A stretch of DNA of 64,000 nt from Pseudomonadota bacterium. Its GTDB lineage: Bacteria; Pseudomonadota; Gammaproteobacteria; Burkholderiales; Burkholderiaceae_C. Shown here in pieces: positions 6,842 through 15,615 of the stretch (position 1 is the stretch's first letter; each line of letters begins with the position of its first letter). The notes beneath the pieces were generated by a model. The model did no database searches and was not told the origin of the DNA. It was given only the letters and a program-made list of their open reading frames with translations. Where the stretch lies: the NCBI GenBank assembly GCA_030538605.1, contig JAUNTQ010000002.1, positions 62,001 to 126,000 of the forward strand, read 5' to 3'. Both the position numbers and the translations under genes were made by a program.

Positions 6842-8731
6842 TCATGTCGCACCCCCTGCACGCAGCCGCCGCCAGACTTGCAGCACCCCACCCACCATGC
6901 CGCCCGGAAACAGCAGCACCAGCGCCAGCATGATGCCGCCCAGCATGGCGCGCCAGTAGTCGGTGTTGCGCGCCACCGCGTCTTGCAGCCAGGTGAAGCT
7001 GACCGCGCCCACCACCGGCCCGGCCAGCGTGTGCAGCCCGCCCAGCAGCACCATCACCAGGCCGTCGATGGACTTGCCCACGGCCATCGACTCGGGCGAG
7101 ATGCTGCCCTTGCTGAAGGCAAACAGCGTGCCCGCCGCGCCGCCCACCAGCCCCGCCATGACGAAGGCCAGCCACTGCACGCGCTTCACGTCGATGCCGA
7201 TCGCGTCGGCCCGCAGCGGCGCATCGCGCCCGGCGCGCAGCGCATAGCCAAAGGGCGAAAACAGCACGCGCCGCAGCAGCACCAGGCCCGCGGCCACCAG
7301 CGCCAGCGTCAGCCAGTAGTAGCGCGCGCCCTCGGCCAGCCAGCCGGCGGGCCACACGCCCGTGAGGCCATTGCTGCCGCCGGTGAAGCCGTCCCACTGG
7401 TAGGTGATGGCCCACGCAATCTGCCCGAAAGCCAGCGTCAGCATGGCCAGGTACACACCCGACAGGCGCACCGCAAACCAGCCAAACAGCAGCGCCCCGC
7501 ACGCGGCCACCAGCGGGCCTGCCAGCAGCGCCAGCTCCATCGGCAGCCCGGCGGTGCGCACGGCCAGCGCCGCGCCATAAGCGCCAATGCCGAAATACGC
7601 CGCGTGCCCGAACGAATGCATGCCGCCCGGCCCCATGATGAAGTGCAAGCTGGCGGCAAACAGCGCGGCGATGAGCAAATCGGTCGCCAGCACCGTGGTG
7701 TAGCCCGAGCGCGCCAGCCACGGCAGCGCCACCAGCGCCAGCAGCAGCGCGGCCACGCCCAGCTTGAAGGGCAGCCCGGCCAGACGCAGCGGCGCTTCGG
7801 CCTCGCCCACCAAGCGCGCGGGCGCGGGCGGCTTGCCCAGCAGTCCCCAGGGCCGCCAGATGAGCACGGCGGCCATCACCGCAAAGTCGACCACCAGCGT
7901 GGCCTTGGAGAAGTTGAGCGCGTGGCCGAACACATCGACCACGCCCAGCCAGATGCACACCGCCTTGATGAGCGAGATCAGCAGCGCCGCCAGATACGCC
8001 CCCGGCAGCGACCCCATGCCGCCCACCACCACCACCACGAAGGCCGCGCCGATGGTGTGCAAGTCCATCTCCAGGTGCGCCGGCTCGCGCGGCAGTTGCA
8101 GCGCACCCCCTAAGCCCGCCAGCAGCGCGCCCAGCGCGAACACGGTGGTGAACAGCCACGCCTGGTTGACGCCCAGCGCGCTGACCATCTCGCGGTCTTG
8201 CGTGGCCGCGCGCACCAGCGTGCCAAAGCGCGTGCGCGTGAGCAGCAGCCACACTGCGCCCAGCACCAGCGGGCCGATGGCGATCAGCAGCAGGTCGTAG
8301 CTGGGGAACTGCCGCCCCAGAATGGCGACGGAGCCGGACAAGCCCGGCGCGCGCGGGCCAAGCAGTTCTTCAGGCCCCCACAGCCACAGCACCGCATCGC
8401 GAATCACCAGCACCAGCGCAAAGGTGGCCAGCAACTGGAACAGCTCGGGTGCCTTGTAGATGCGGCGCAGCAGCAGCCACTCGATCAGCGCGCCCAGCAC
8501 CCCCACCGCCAGCGCCGCGCCCAGCACTGAAGGCCAGAAACCCCACCCGGCCCCCAGCCGTGCCACCAGCGAGTAGCCGATGTAAGTGCCCAGCATGAAG
8601 AAGCTGCCGTGTGCAAAGTTGACGATGCGCGTCACGCCAAAAATCAGCGACAGCCCGGCGGCCACCAGGAACAGCGACGAAGCGCTGGCCAGGCCGTTGA
8701 GCAACTGCACGAGCAGGCCGGAGAGGTTCAT
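6842..8731 (-). CDS. Fused LivH-LivM permease
   Basis: A 629-residue inner-membrane protein that combines both permeases of a branched-chain amino-acid-type importer. The first half is LivH-like (GLSLIFGVTRIVNFAHGSFF near the start and VVVVGGMGSLPGAYLAALL near residue 230). After a short hydrophilic linker (GLLGKPPAPARLVGEAEAP) the second half is LivM-like (HFIMGPGGMHSFGHAAYFG and later MVLLGGLHTLAGPVVGA). In E. coli these are separate proteins of about 300 and 425 residues. A GTG 15 bases upstream could also serve as start; the ATG at 8731 is preferred because it opens the first membrane segment. The transported solute is not evident. Confidence 0.9.
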   Translation of the reverse strand: MNLSGLLVQLLNGLASASSLFLVAAGLSLIFGVTRIVNFAHGSFFMLGTYIGYSLVARLGAGWGFWPSVLGAALAVGVLGALIEWLLLRRIYKAPELFQLLATFALVLVIRDAVLWLWGPEELLGPRAPGLSGSVAILGRQFPSYDLLLIAIGPLVLGAVWLLLTRTRFGTLVRAATQDREMVSALGVNQAWLFTTVFALGALLAGLGGALQLPREPAHLEMDLHTIGAAFVVVVVGGMGSLPGAYLAALLISLIKAVCIWLGVVDVFGHALNFSKATLVVDFAVMAAVLIWRPWGLLGKPPAPARLVGEAEAPLRLAGLPFKLGVAALLLALVALPWLARSGYTTVLATDLLIAALFAASLHFIMGPGGMHSFGHAAYFGIGAYGAALAVRTAGLPMELALLAGPLVAACGALLFGWFAVRLSGVYLAMLTLAFGQIAWAITYQWDGFTGGSNGLTGVWPAGWLAEGARYYWLTLALVAAGLVLLRRVLFSPFGYALRAGRDAPLRADAIGIDVKRVQWLAFVMAGLVGGAAGTLFAFSKGSISPESMAVGKSIDGLVMVLLGGLHTLAGPVVGAVSFTWLQDAVARNTDYWRAMLGGIMLALVLLFPGGMVGGVLQVWRRLRAGGAT

Positions 8732-9317
8732 GGCAGGCAGGCCCACGGCATGAGAAAGGCTGCGGTGGCAAGCGTGCGGTGGTGCTGAGGTGGGTGGCCG
8801 TCACCCCCACCCTCTTCCAAAGGCAGAGGGAGCAATACCGGGGGCCGAGCGAAGCGATGGCCCGTGCGGACTTCGAAAAACCCCTCTGGCCGTGCCGAGA
8901 AGCGCAGGGCGTGGGGCGGGCGCGGCAGCGAAGCATGCCGCGCTTCGTGCTCTGACTTGGCTAGCAAGTTGTTTGAGCGGAGTGAACGCAGTGAGCAAAG
9001 CGAGTTCCGCAGCGCCGCCCCGCGAACGAGCATCGCAGGTTGCCCGTAGCGAAGCGAAGGGACACGGCCAGTGGGGCCGCCTTTTCTTTGCCTACTTGTC
9101 GTCGGCGGCGCAAAAGAAAGTAGGGGCGCTGCCGGGCGCACATCCCGGCCAGCAACCTTTCCAACACCCCAACGCACAAGAACAAACGCAGCACCGGCGG
9201 AATCCCTGCGGGGTTCCGCCCTACAGGTTGAGCCTGGAAAAGATGCGTGCATGCACCCGCCCGCCAGCGGGAGAGGGAGCGATACCGGCGGTTCCGCTGC
9301 CCGGCGGCTCAAGGCAT
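8732..9317. other. Repeat-rich spacer between the receptor gene and livHM
   Basis: No convincing gene is present. The stretch contains mosaic dispersed-repeat sequence, for example GAGCGGAGTGAACGCAGTGA near 8977 and a CTTTTCTTTGCC...GCAAAAGAAAGTAGG segment at 9079-9127, a motif style common between genes in this bacterial family. Open frames crossing it have no family resemblance. It separates the receptor gene from the permease and ATPase genes transcribed in the same direction. Confidence 0.6.
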
Positions 9318-10526
9318 TCACCGCGCCGTGCGCGTTTGCCTGACCACCTCGTCCGGCGGCTGAAAGCGCGCGTCGGCACCGTCGCGGTAGACAAAATCGA
9401 CCATCACGCCGCGCCCGCCCTCGTTCTTCGTGCGGCCCACGAACGCGCCCATCGTCGCCTGGTGGTCTTGCGCGCGGTAGGTGATGGGGCCGAACGGCGT
9501 GTCCACCTGCAAGCCCTTGAAGGCGGCCACCATCTTGTCGGTGTCTGAGCTGCCCGCTTTCTTCAGGCCCGCCGCCGCCGACTGGATCATGGCGTAGCCC
9601 ACCACTGACCCCAGGCGCGGGTAGTCCTTGAAGCGGGCCTGATACGCCTTCAAAAACGCATCGTGCGCGGGCGTCTGGATGCTGTACCACGGGTAGCCGG
9701 TGACGATCCAGCCGTCGGGCGCTTCGGCCCGCAGCGGGTCGAGGTATTCCGGCTCGCCGGTCAGCAGGCTGACCACTGCGCGGTCCTTGAACAGCCCGCG
9801 CGTATTGCCCTCGCGCACGAAGCGGCTGAGATCTGCGGCAAACAGCACGTTGAAGATGGCATCGGGCCGGGCGTCGGCCAGCGCCTGCACCACGCTGCCT
9901 GCGTCCACCCGGCCCAGCGGCGTGGCCTGCTCGGCGACGAACTCCACGTCGGGCTGTGCGGCGGTCAGCAGCGCCTTGAACGCGGCCACGGCCGACTGGC
10001 CGTATTCGTAGTTGGGGTAGACGATGGCCCAGCGCTTCTTGTTCAGCCGCGCCGCCTCGGGCACCAGCATGGCCGCCTGCATGTAGGTGCCGGGGCGCAG
10101 GCGGAAGGTGTATTCGTTGCCGCCTTGCCAGGTGAGCTTGTCGGTGAGCGGCTCGCCAGCCAGGAAGAACACGCGCTTTTGCCGCGCGAAGTCGGCCACG
10201 GCCATGCCGGTGTTGGACAGGAAGGTGCCTGCCAGCACGTCCACCCGCTCGCGCGAGAGGAGTTCTTCGGCCACGCGCACGGCGTCGCCGGGGTTGGCGT
10301 TGTCGTCGCGGGTGACGAGTTGCAGCTGGCGGCCATTGACCCCGCCTGCGGCGTTGATCTGCGCCACGGCCAGCTCCATGCCTTTCTTGTAGGGCTCCAG
10401 AAAAGCGGGCTGCGCCTTGTAGCTGTTGAGTTCACCGATCTTGTAGACGCCCTGCGCCTGCGCGGGCAGACCCGCGAGCAGGGCCACGGCAGCGGCAGAG
10501 ACAAGGGCGAGGCGGCGAGTGGTCAT
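9318..10526 (-). CDS. ABC transporter periplasmic receptor (LivK-like)
   Basis: A 402-residue type I periplasmic binding protein with a clear Sec signal peptide (LALVSAAAVALLAGLPAQAQG, cleavage near residue 24). The mature start VYKIGELNSYKAQPAF and the block GMELAVAQINAAGGVNGRQL are typical of the Peripla_BP_6 family. The Shine-Dalgarno AAGGAG stands about 10 bases before the ATG at 10526. It lies upstream of livHM-livG-livF in the same direction, so it probably delivers substrate to that importer. The ligand could be an amino acid, an amide or an aromatic acid; the sequence does not decide. Confidence 0.9.
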   Translation of the reverse strand: MTTRRLALVSAAAVALLAGLPAQAQGVYKIGELNSYKAQPAFLEPYKKGMELAVAQINAAGGVNGRQLQLVTRDDNANPGDAVRVAEELLSRERVDVLAGTFLSNTGMAVADFARQKRVFFLAGEPLTDKLTWQGGNEYTFRLRPGTYMQAAMLVPEAARLNKKRWAIVYPNYEYGQSAVAAFKALLTAAQPDVEFVAEQATPLGRVDAGSVVQALADARPDAIFNVLFAADLSRFVREGNTRGLFKDRAVVSLLTGEPEYLDPLRAEAPDGWIVTGYPWYSIQTPAHDAFLKAYQARFKDYPRLGSVVGYAMIQSAAAGLKKAGSSDTDKMVAAFKGLQVDTPFGPITYRAQDHQATMGAFVGRTKNEGGRGVMVDFVYRDGADARFQPPDEVVRQTRTAR

Positions 10527-10580
10527 GGGGAAAACGCTCCTTCCTGAACGGAAAAGCCGGATGCTTCTGGAAAGCGAAAA

Positions 10581-10600
10581 CCCGATCCTTGAGGATCGGG
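10581..10600 (-). terminator. Rho-independent terminator or leader attenuator
   Basis: The stem CCCGATCC/GGATCGGG with loop TTGA is followed on the minus strand by TTTTCGCTTT. It lies downstream of the response regulator gene (ends 10793) and about 55 bases upstream of the receptor gene start. It can end the first transcript or attenuate the second. Confidence 0.65.
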
Positions 10601-10677
10601 GTCACACGGCGATTCTCGCTTGGCGCGATGGCAGAACGCTTTTCGGCTGCGGCAGAGGGTGCGGCGATTGGCAATAA

Positions 10678-10772
10678 GAAAAATATGGTAGCTGCTTGCG
10701 TACGTTATAAAACATTTTCAGATATGAAACTATTAAAAAACATTAAATAACATGCGCAAGAAGCTATAAAAA
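10678..10772. repeat. Family A palindrome, copy 2
   Basis: Outer arms TAGCTGCTTGCGTACGTTAT and ATAACATGCGCAAGAAGCTA, with an A/T-rich centre. It begins 20 bp after the stop of the response regulator gene on the minus strand. Confidence 0.8.
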
Positions 10773-10792
10773 TGTCAGTCCATGCGATGCAT

Positions 10793-11515
10793 TCAGGCCA
10801 TCAGCAAGGCGCGCGCGGCGATGACGGCCTCGGTGCGGTTGCTGACCTTGAACGCGCGGAAGATGGCCGCCAGGTGCACCTTGACGGTGCCTTCGCGGAT
10901 GCCCAGGTGCTCGCCGATGAGGCGGTTGCTCTGGCCTTCGGAGAGCAGGCGCAGCACCTCCATCTGCCGCTCGGTGAGCGAGCGGGTGAGCTGCGCGTAG
11001 GCCGCGCCGCGCGGGTGTTCGGCCAGCGGCCCGAAGCCCGACACGGACCAGGTGCGGGGCACGGTGGCATGCGCACAGGGTTGGTCGAACACATCGTCGG
11101 CGAACGCATCGCCGGTGCACTCCGGCAGCAGCATCATGGGCGGCACGTAAACGCCCTTGGCCAGCACCAGCCGCACGGCCGAGAGCATCACGTCGGGCGA
11201 ATAGGCTTTGGGGATGAAGCCGCTCGCGCCCGCATCCAGCGCGGCCTGCATCACGGCGGGGTTTTCCACGCCGGAGAGCACCACCAGCGGCAGCGAGGGC
11301 CTGCGCGCATGCGCCTGCTGCACGTGCGCCACGCCGTGCGCCCCGGGCATGCCCAGGTCGATCAGCGCCAGCGACAGATCGGGCATGGCCACGCATTGCA
11401 GCAGCTCGGGCACGCTGAAGGCATGCACGAAATGCACGTCCGGCGCCAGCTCGGTGAGCTTGTCGGCAACGGCCTCGACGATGAGGCGGTGGTCGTCTGC
11501 GATGAGGATTTTCAT
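10793..11515 (-). CDS. LuxR/NarL-type response regulator
   Basis: 240 residues. The N-terminal receiver has acidic residues in ILIADDH, phospho-acceptor Asp in LALIDLGMPG, and conserved Ser and Lys (VVLSG, FIPKAY). The C-terminal LuxR helix-turn-helix is LTERQMEVLRLLSEGQSNRL...GTVKVHLAAIF. The linker is unusually long (about 50 residues). The start ATG at 11515 overlaps the stop of the upstream kinase gene by four bases, so the two form a coupled pair. The frame runs further upstream but only as antisense of the kinase. Targets are unknown; the divergent receptor gene and the downstream ABC genes are candidates. Confidence 0.9.
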   Translation of the reverse strand: MKILIADDHRLIVEAVADKLTELAPDVHFVHAFSVPELLQCVAMPDLSLALIDLGMPGAHGVAHVQQAHARRPSLPLVVLSGVENPAVMQAALDAGASGFIPKAYSPDVMLSAVRLVLAKGVYVPPMMLLPECTGDAFADDVFDQPCAHATVPRTWSVSGFGPLAEHPRGAAYAQLTRSLTERQMEVLRLLSEGQSNRLIGEHLGIREGTVKVHLAAIFRAFKVSNRTEAVIAARALLMA

Positions 11516-13086
11516 GGGGAAACAGGCAGGGATGAGGCCAAGGCTGTGTCTGAACGATAACCCTCGTGGGCGGCTGGCGCGCTCAAGCGTGCGCGCGCCG
11601 GCTGGTGGTGCGTTGACGGCAGGTCGGCCAGCGGCACCTCCAGCCGCACCCAGGTGCCGCGCCCGGGCCGGGAGCCGAGCTGCACCCGTACGCCCAGCAG
11701 GCCCGCCAGCCGCTGCACCGTGGCCAGGCCCAGGCCCATGCCCGGGCCGTCGGCGCCGGGCGCGGCCTGCCCGGCGGTGGCGTCGGTGTCGTCGGGCGCG
11801 GCGGCGTTGACCTGGTAGAACTCCTCGAAGATGCGCTGCTGGTGCTCCGGCGCAATGCCCACGCCCGTGTCCACCACGTCGATGCGCGCCACGGCGGCGC
11901 GGCAGCGCGCGGCCACCAGCACGCCGCCCGCGTGGGTGTGGCGCAAGGCGTTGGACACCAGGTTGCCCAGAATGCGCGTGAGCATGAAATAGTCCGCATG
12001 CACGCGCAGCGGCGTGTGGCGCACGACCAGGCGCAGCTCGCGCGACTCGGCCACGGGGCGGAAGTTGCGGCTCACCTCGTCGAACACGCGGTCCAGCGCA
12101 AAGTCGGACCAGCGCGGCGTGAGCACGCCCGCGTCGATCTGCGTGATGTTCATCAGCTCCGAGAACAGCTTGTCGAGCGACTGCACGCTCTCGCACAAAT
12201 GGCGTATGCGCGCCAGCCGCGCAGGGTCGGTCTCGCTGCGCGCCAGCCCGTCAGAAAACAGGCCCAGCGCGTGCAGCGGCTGGCGCAGGTCGTGGCTGGC
12301 GGCGGCCAGCAGGCGCGTCTTGGCCTGGCTGGCGCGCTCGATCTGCGCGTTCTTGTGCGCCAGCTCGGCCGTGGCTTCGCGGATGCGCTGCTCCAGCAGC
12401 GTGCGGTGCTCGTGCAGCGCCTGCGCCGCAGCGTTGAAGCCCTGCTGCAAGTGCACCACCTCGGGTGCGCCGCCCAGCTTCACCTGCGCCGGCTCGCCCG
12501 CGCCCAGGCGGTCCACCGCCGTGGCCAGCGCACGCACCGGCGCGCTGATGCGCCGCGCCGCCCAGCCCCCCACCAGCAGCACCGCCCCCAGGCAAGCGGC
12601 CACCGCCGCCAGCACCGAGCCCCAGGCGCGCCGCTGGGCCGCGCGCAGCGGCTCCAGGCTCATGTTCACCTGCACATGCCCCGGCATCTGCCCGGGCGAG
12701 GCCAGCGCGGGCGCCGTCACCTGAACGCCGTTGGTGCGGCGCAAATCGCGCGTGTCCACATTGGCCATCAGCTCGCCCTCGCCCGACCAGATCTGCACCT
12801 GTTGCACGTGGGGCTGGGTCATGCCGCTTTCGGCAATGCGCAGCAGCGCACGCCGGTCTTCCAGCGCGAGGGGCAGCTGCGCCGTGGCCGCCAGCTGCAC
12901 GGCCACCGCCTTGGCCTGCTGGCGCGTGTGCTCTTGCACCCCGCGCAGGTATTGCCGCGTGGTCAGCGCGATCAGCACGCCGCTGACCAGCAGCGTGGGC
13001 AGCACCGCCAGCAGCACCAGCTGCGCGGTCAGCGACGTGCGGTAGCGCCGCCTGGCGGCGGGCGGCGGCGAGGTGACATCTGTCAC
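11512..13086 (-). CDS. Membrane sensor histidine kinase
   Basis: 524 residues. Membrane segment 1 is near 20-45, followed by a periplasmic domain of about 110 residues, membrane segment 2 near 160-180, a HAMP linker, and a coiled coil (LLEQRIREATAELAHKNAQI). The H-box is ASHDLRQPLHALGLF. The ATPase domain has the N-box NLVSNALRHTHAGG and glycine boxes VDTGVGI and GMGLGLATV. The start is GTG at 13086; a GTGACA-TC-TGTCAC palindrome (13073-13086) covers it and may be an operator or chance. It is coupled to the response regulator downstream and divergent from a PhnD-like receptor gene 84 bp away, which may be its periplasmic input. Confidence 0.92.
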   Translation of the reverse strand: MTDVTSPPPAARRRYRTSLTAQLVLLAVLPTLLVSGVLIALTTRQYLRGVQEHTRQQAKAVAVQLAATAQLPLALEDRRALLRIAESGMTQPHVQQVQIWSGEGELMANVDTRDLRRTNGVQVTAPALASPGQMPGHVQVNMSLEPLRAAQRRAWGSVLAAVAACLGAVLLVGGWAARRISAPVRALATAVDRLGAGEPAQVKLGGAPEVVHLQQGFNAAAQALHEHRTLLEQRIREATAELAHKNAQIERASQAKTRLLAAASHDLRQPLHALGLFSDGLARSETDPARLARIRHLCESVQSLDKLFSELMNITQIDAGVLTPRWSDFALDRVFDEVSRNFRPVAESRELRLVVRHTPLRVHADYFMLTRILGNLVSNALRHTHAGGVLVAARCRAAVARIDVVDTGVGIAPEHQQRIFEEFYQVNAAAPDDTDATAGQAAPGADGPGMGLGLATVQRLAGLLGVRVQLGSRPGRGTWVRLEVPLADLPSTHHQPARARLSAPAAHEGYRSDTALASSLPVSP

Positions 13087-13170
13087 AGGGTTGCCTCAAA
13101 ATGGTAGGTGTTAAGAATCTCAAAAGTCTCCAACTGTAAATCCATTGAAGGAAAATTGGAGAAAAGTCAC

Positions 13171-14205
13171 ATGCATCACATGTTTGACACCTTTGGCCAG
13201 CCGCCTGCCACGCGGCGGCGTGCTTGCCTGGCCCTGCTTGGCGGTGCCTGCCTGGGCCTGGCCGCTGCCGCCCGGGGCCAGCAGGCGCCACCGCCGCTGC
13301 GCTTCGGCATTCTTCCCATTGGCGGCACGCTGGATTCGCGCACTGGCTGGGAGCCCGTGCTGGCCGAGCTGGCGCAGCACGTGGGGCGGCACGTGTCGCT
13401 GCTGTCGGCCACCTCTTACGAGGCGCTGAACGACGCCGTGGCCAAGCAGGAAGTGGATGTGGCCTTTCTCTCCGGCCGCATGGCGCTGGATGCCGTCACC
13501 CGGCGCAACATGCGCGTCATCGCCCAGGTCAGCCGCCACGACGGCCTGCCCGGCTACCGCGCCACCTTGCTGGCGCTGCAAGGCGGGCCCGTGCCCGATC
13601 TGCAGGCCGTGCTGGCCGCGCCGGGCAAATGGCGGCTGGCGCGGGGCGAAAAGCGCTCCATGTCGGGCTTCATCGTGCCCAAGCTGGAGTTGTTTCTGCC
13701 CCGCCAGATCGATATCGAAACCGCCTTTCTGGGCGAAATCGTCGGCACCCACCAGCGCACCGCGCTGGCAGTGGCCAACCGCGAGGCCGATCTGGCCACC
13801 AACAACAGCGCCGATTTCGAGCGCTTTGCCTTGCAGTTTCCGGCCGAAGCGGGCCGCCTGCGCGTGCTGTGGCAGTCCGAGCTGATCCCGCACGGCGCCA
13901 TCGTCATCCACCGCCAGCACGACGCCACGCTGCGCGCGCCGGTGCAGCGCTTCCTGGTGGGCTACGGCCGTGGCGAGGGCGAGCGGGCCGAGCGCCAGCG
14001 CGCGGTGCTCAAGGGCCTGCACGACTTCGCGGGTTTTCTTCCGTCCGACAACCGCTCCCTGCTGCCCGTGGCCAGCCTCGCGCACAAGCTGGCGCTGGAC
14101 AGCGCCAGCGCCGCGCAGTGGATAGACGACGCCGCCCGCCAGGCGCGCCTGGCGCGCATCGAAAGCGACTATGCGGCGCAACTGCGGGTGTTGAACACCG
14201 ATTGA
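13171..14205 (+). CDS. PhnD-like periplasmic binding protein
   Basis: 344 residues of the phosphate/phosphite/phosphonate-binding (PhnD) superfamily. The signal sequence RRACLALLGGACLGLAAAARG is followed by LRFGILPIGGT, ATSYEALNDAVAKQEVDVAF and RGEKRSMSGFIVPKL, matching the PhnD ligand cleft. GGAG lies nine bases before the ATG at 13171, which is preferred over upstream codons. No permease or ATPase gene is adjacent. Instead it is divergent from a kinase-regulator pair, as in signalling systems where a periplasmic binding protein presents the ligand to a kinase (TorT/TorS-like logic). The ligand need not be a phosphonate. Confidence 0.85.
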   Translation: MHHMFDTFGQPPATRRRACLALLGGACLGLAAAARGQQAPPPLRFGILPIGGTLDSRTGWEPVLAELAQHVGRHVSLLSATSYEALNDAVAKQEVDVAFLSGRMALDAVTRRNMRVIAQVSRHDGLPGYRATLLALQGGPVPDLQAVLAAPGKWRLARGEKRSMSGFIVPKLELFLPRQIDIETAFLGEIVGTHQRTALAVANREADLATNNSADFERFALQFPAEAGRLRVLWQSELIPHGAIVIHRQHDATLRAPVQRFLVGYGRGEGERAERQRAVLKGLHDFAGFLPSDNRSLLPVASLAHKLALDSASAAQWIDDAARQARLARIESDYAAQLRVLNTD

Positions 14206-14227
14206 GCAGGTATGCGGTGCGCCAGGG

Positions 14228-14881
14228 TCAGCGCACCGGCTGCATGTTGATGTGCACGGGGCCCGAAGCGGGCAGGGCGGCCTGGACGAGGAAAACGCGT
14301 CGGTTGTGGTGCTGGGCAAGGAAACCGACATGTGTGTCGCCATTCGTGCGGTGCATGGTGGGCGGCACATAGCGACCGGCAGGCATCGTCGCCTGGGCCA
14401 GCTTGTCGTCGGGCGTGATTACCGTCGGTGAAAGAACACAGCTGAACGCCGCAAGCATCCGCGCCCAGAGCAGGGCATCTGCATGCGGGGGCATGCAGCT
14501 GCGCAACAGGCGCGCCAGCCCCTCCATATCGCCACTGCGCGCCAGCAAGGCGCCGTGGCCGTCGAGCACGAAGCGCATCACCCCCGCGCCGGGTATGGCG
14601 TTGTTGCTGGCATCGTAAAAACGGCATGACGGGGACGACAGCGCTGCCATGCCATCGTCGCTGCTGAGCACCACGTCAGCAGGCTGCCAGCCCGTTCCTT
14701 GCAAGACAAGTGCAAGCACCTCGTCGGTGACGGCAGTTGGTGAACGCACGGCCTGGCGCTTGGGGGCTTCCGGGGCCAAGGTGCAGGAGGCCAGCGCCGC
14801 CCCGAACAACAGCGCCCCGGCGGCCGCACCTGCCATGAGGCGTCTGGACACTTCTGGTGAAAAGGGGCTTTCGCCTGCCAT
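14228..14881 (-). CDS. Putative lipoprotein, candidate immunity protein (paralogue 1)
   Basis: About 217 residues from the ATG at 14881; in-frame ATGs at 14902 and 14920 are also possible and none has a clear ribosome site. A hydrophobic leader ends in a lipobox, FGAALASC, so export and lipidation are likely. The body is clearly paralogous to the gene at 15616: both have a Trp-x-x-x-Asp start, SCRFYDASNNAIPGAGV, RSGDMEGLARLLRSCMPP, PTVITPDDKLAQATMPAGRY and the C-terminal ALPASGPVHINM. The family is not recognised. It is the last gene after a putative secreted metallopeptidase, consistent with a periplasmic immunity or accessory role. It converges with the PhnD-like gene. Confidence 0.65.
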   Translation of the reverse strand: MAGESPFSPEVSRRLMAGAAAGALLFGAALASCTLAPEAPKRQAVRSPTAVTDEVLALVLQGTGWQPADVVLSSDDGMAALSSPSCRFYDASNNAIPGAGVMRFVLDGHGALLARSGDMEGLARLLRSCMPPHADALLWARMLAAFSCVLSPTVITPDDKLAQATMPAGRYVPPTMHRTNGDTHVGFLAQHHNRRVFLVQAALPASGPVHINMQPVR

Positions 14882-14990
14882 GGGGTCAGCTGCGGTCTGC
14901 ATCACTGTGTGGCTCGGCATGCATCTATAGGCCGAGGGCTGCGTTCGCAAGGACGTCGAGAGCGCCGTGCGTCCCGCGTAACGTTGGCGC

Positions 14991-15593
14991 TCACGGCGGC
15001 GACGAGGGATTGAGCGCTTGTTTGTCAATGGTCAATTCGCCCCGCGACGCCAGCGTGGCCGTGACGCGCCAAGTCTGGTTGAGCGCGTAGTCGTGCGTGT
15101 AGAACGTGACCACCGTGCTGGCCGCCGTGCGTTCCATGACCGGGTGATGGTCTGTGGCCCCGCTTGCCTTGATGCGCCTGGTGACCGACGGCGCGTGCTC
15201 GTCCACCAGCATGCCACCTGCGTCGGCAAAGCGCGACACCACGTTGGCCCACCAATGCGCATCGGCACCCTCGCCGCAGACGCGCAGAACCTGGGTGGCG
15301 CTTCCCTGCTCGTGTGGGCCGATGACCGTGTGGTCGGGCAAGACGGCGTAAGCAAAAACGGGTCCGTCCAGCAGTTGCCGTTGGCGCGCGGTAAAAAGCA
15401 GGCAATTCCCACGCATATTCAGTCTTGGCATGGGCGTGATCTCGACGGCATCGGGTGTCGCTTGCAACACCTGCGCTGCGAGCAAGCGGACGGCTTGCCA
15501 GCCAGAAGCGTCCGTGGCATCAGACGCGACGGACGACGCCACAGCGGTGCCCACCAGCATTGCGAATCCGCCCTTCACGGCGCTGTGCCACAT
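14991..15593 (-). CDS. Exported hypothetical protein, candidate immunity protein (paralogue 2)
   Basis: 200 residues with a weak signal peptide (GFAMLVGTAVASSVASDA). It is more distant from its neighbours but has the same order of blocks: a Cys-Leu-Leu-Phe-x-Ala strand, FAYAVLPDHTVIG, QVLRVCGEGADAHWWANVVS, and an ending about 45 residues long. The gap to the upstream paralogue is 22 bp, so co-transcription is likely. It is unrecognised as a family. The divergence compared with the two flanking paralogues suggests an old triplication, or a specialised copy that binds a different partner. Confidence 0.6.
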   Translation of the reverse strand: MWHSAVKGGFAMLVGTAVASSVASDATDASGWQAVRLLAAQVLQATPDAVEITPMPRLNMRGNCLLFTARQRQLLDGPVFAYAVLPDHTVIGPHEQGSATQVLRVCGEGADAHWWANVVSRFADAGGMLVDEHAPSVTRRIKASGATDHHPVMERTAASTVVTFYTHDYALNQTWRVTATLASRGELTIDKQALNPSSPP

Positions 15594-15615
15594 GCTTGTT
15601 GCTCCGCGTCATTTT

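Noticed and set aside
6392..8113. Long open frame on the plus strand opposite livHM
   Set aside because: It is antisense to the fused permease, has the His/Arg/Gln-rich composition expected from the reverse of a GC-rich membrane protein gene, and matches no family.
8790..9310. Several open frames of 60-250 codons in the livHM-receptor spacer
   Set aside because: They overlap on both strands, consist of low-complexity repeat translation, and have no recognisable motif.
13073..13086. GTGACA-TC-TGTCAC palindrome as the kinase operator
   Set aside because: It covers the start codon and could arise from the codons for Met-Thr-Asp-Val-Thr; noted in the gene entry but not called as a separate site.
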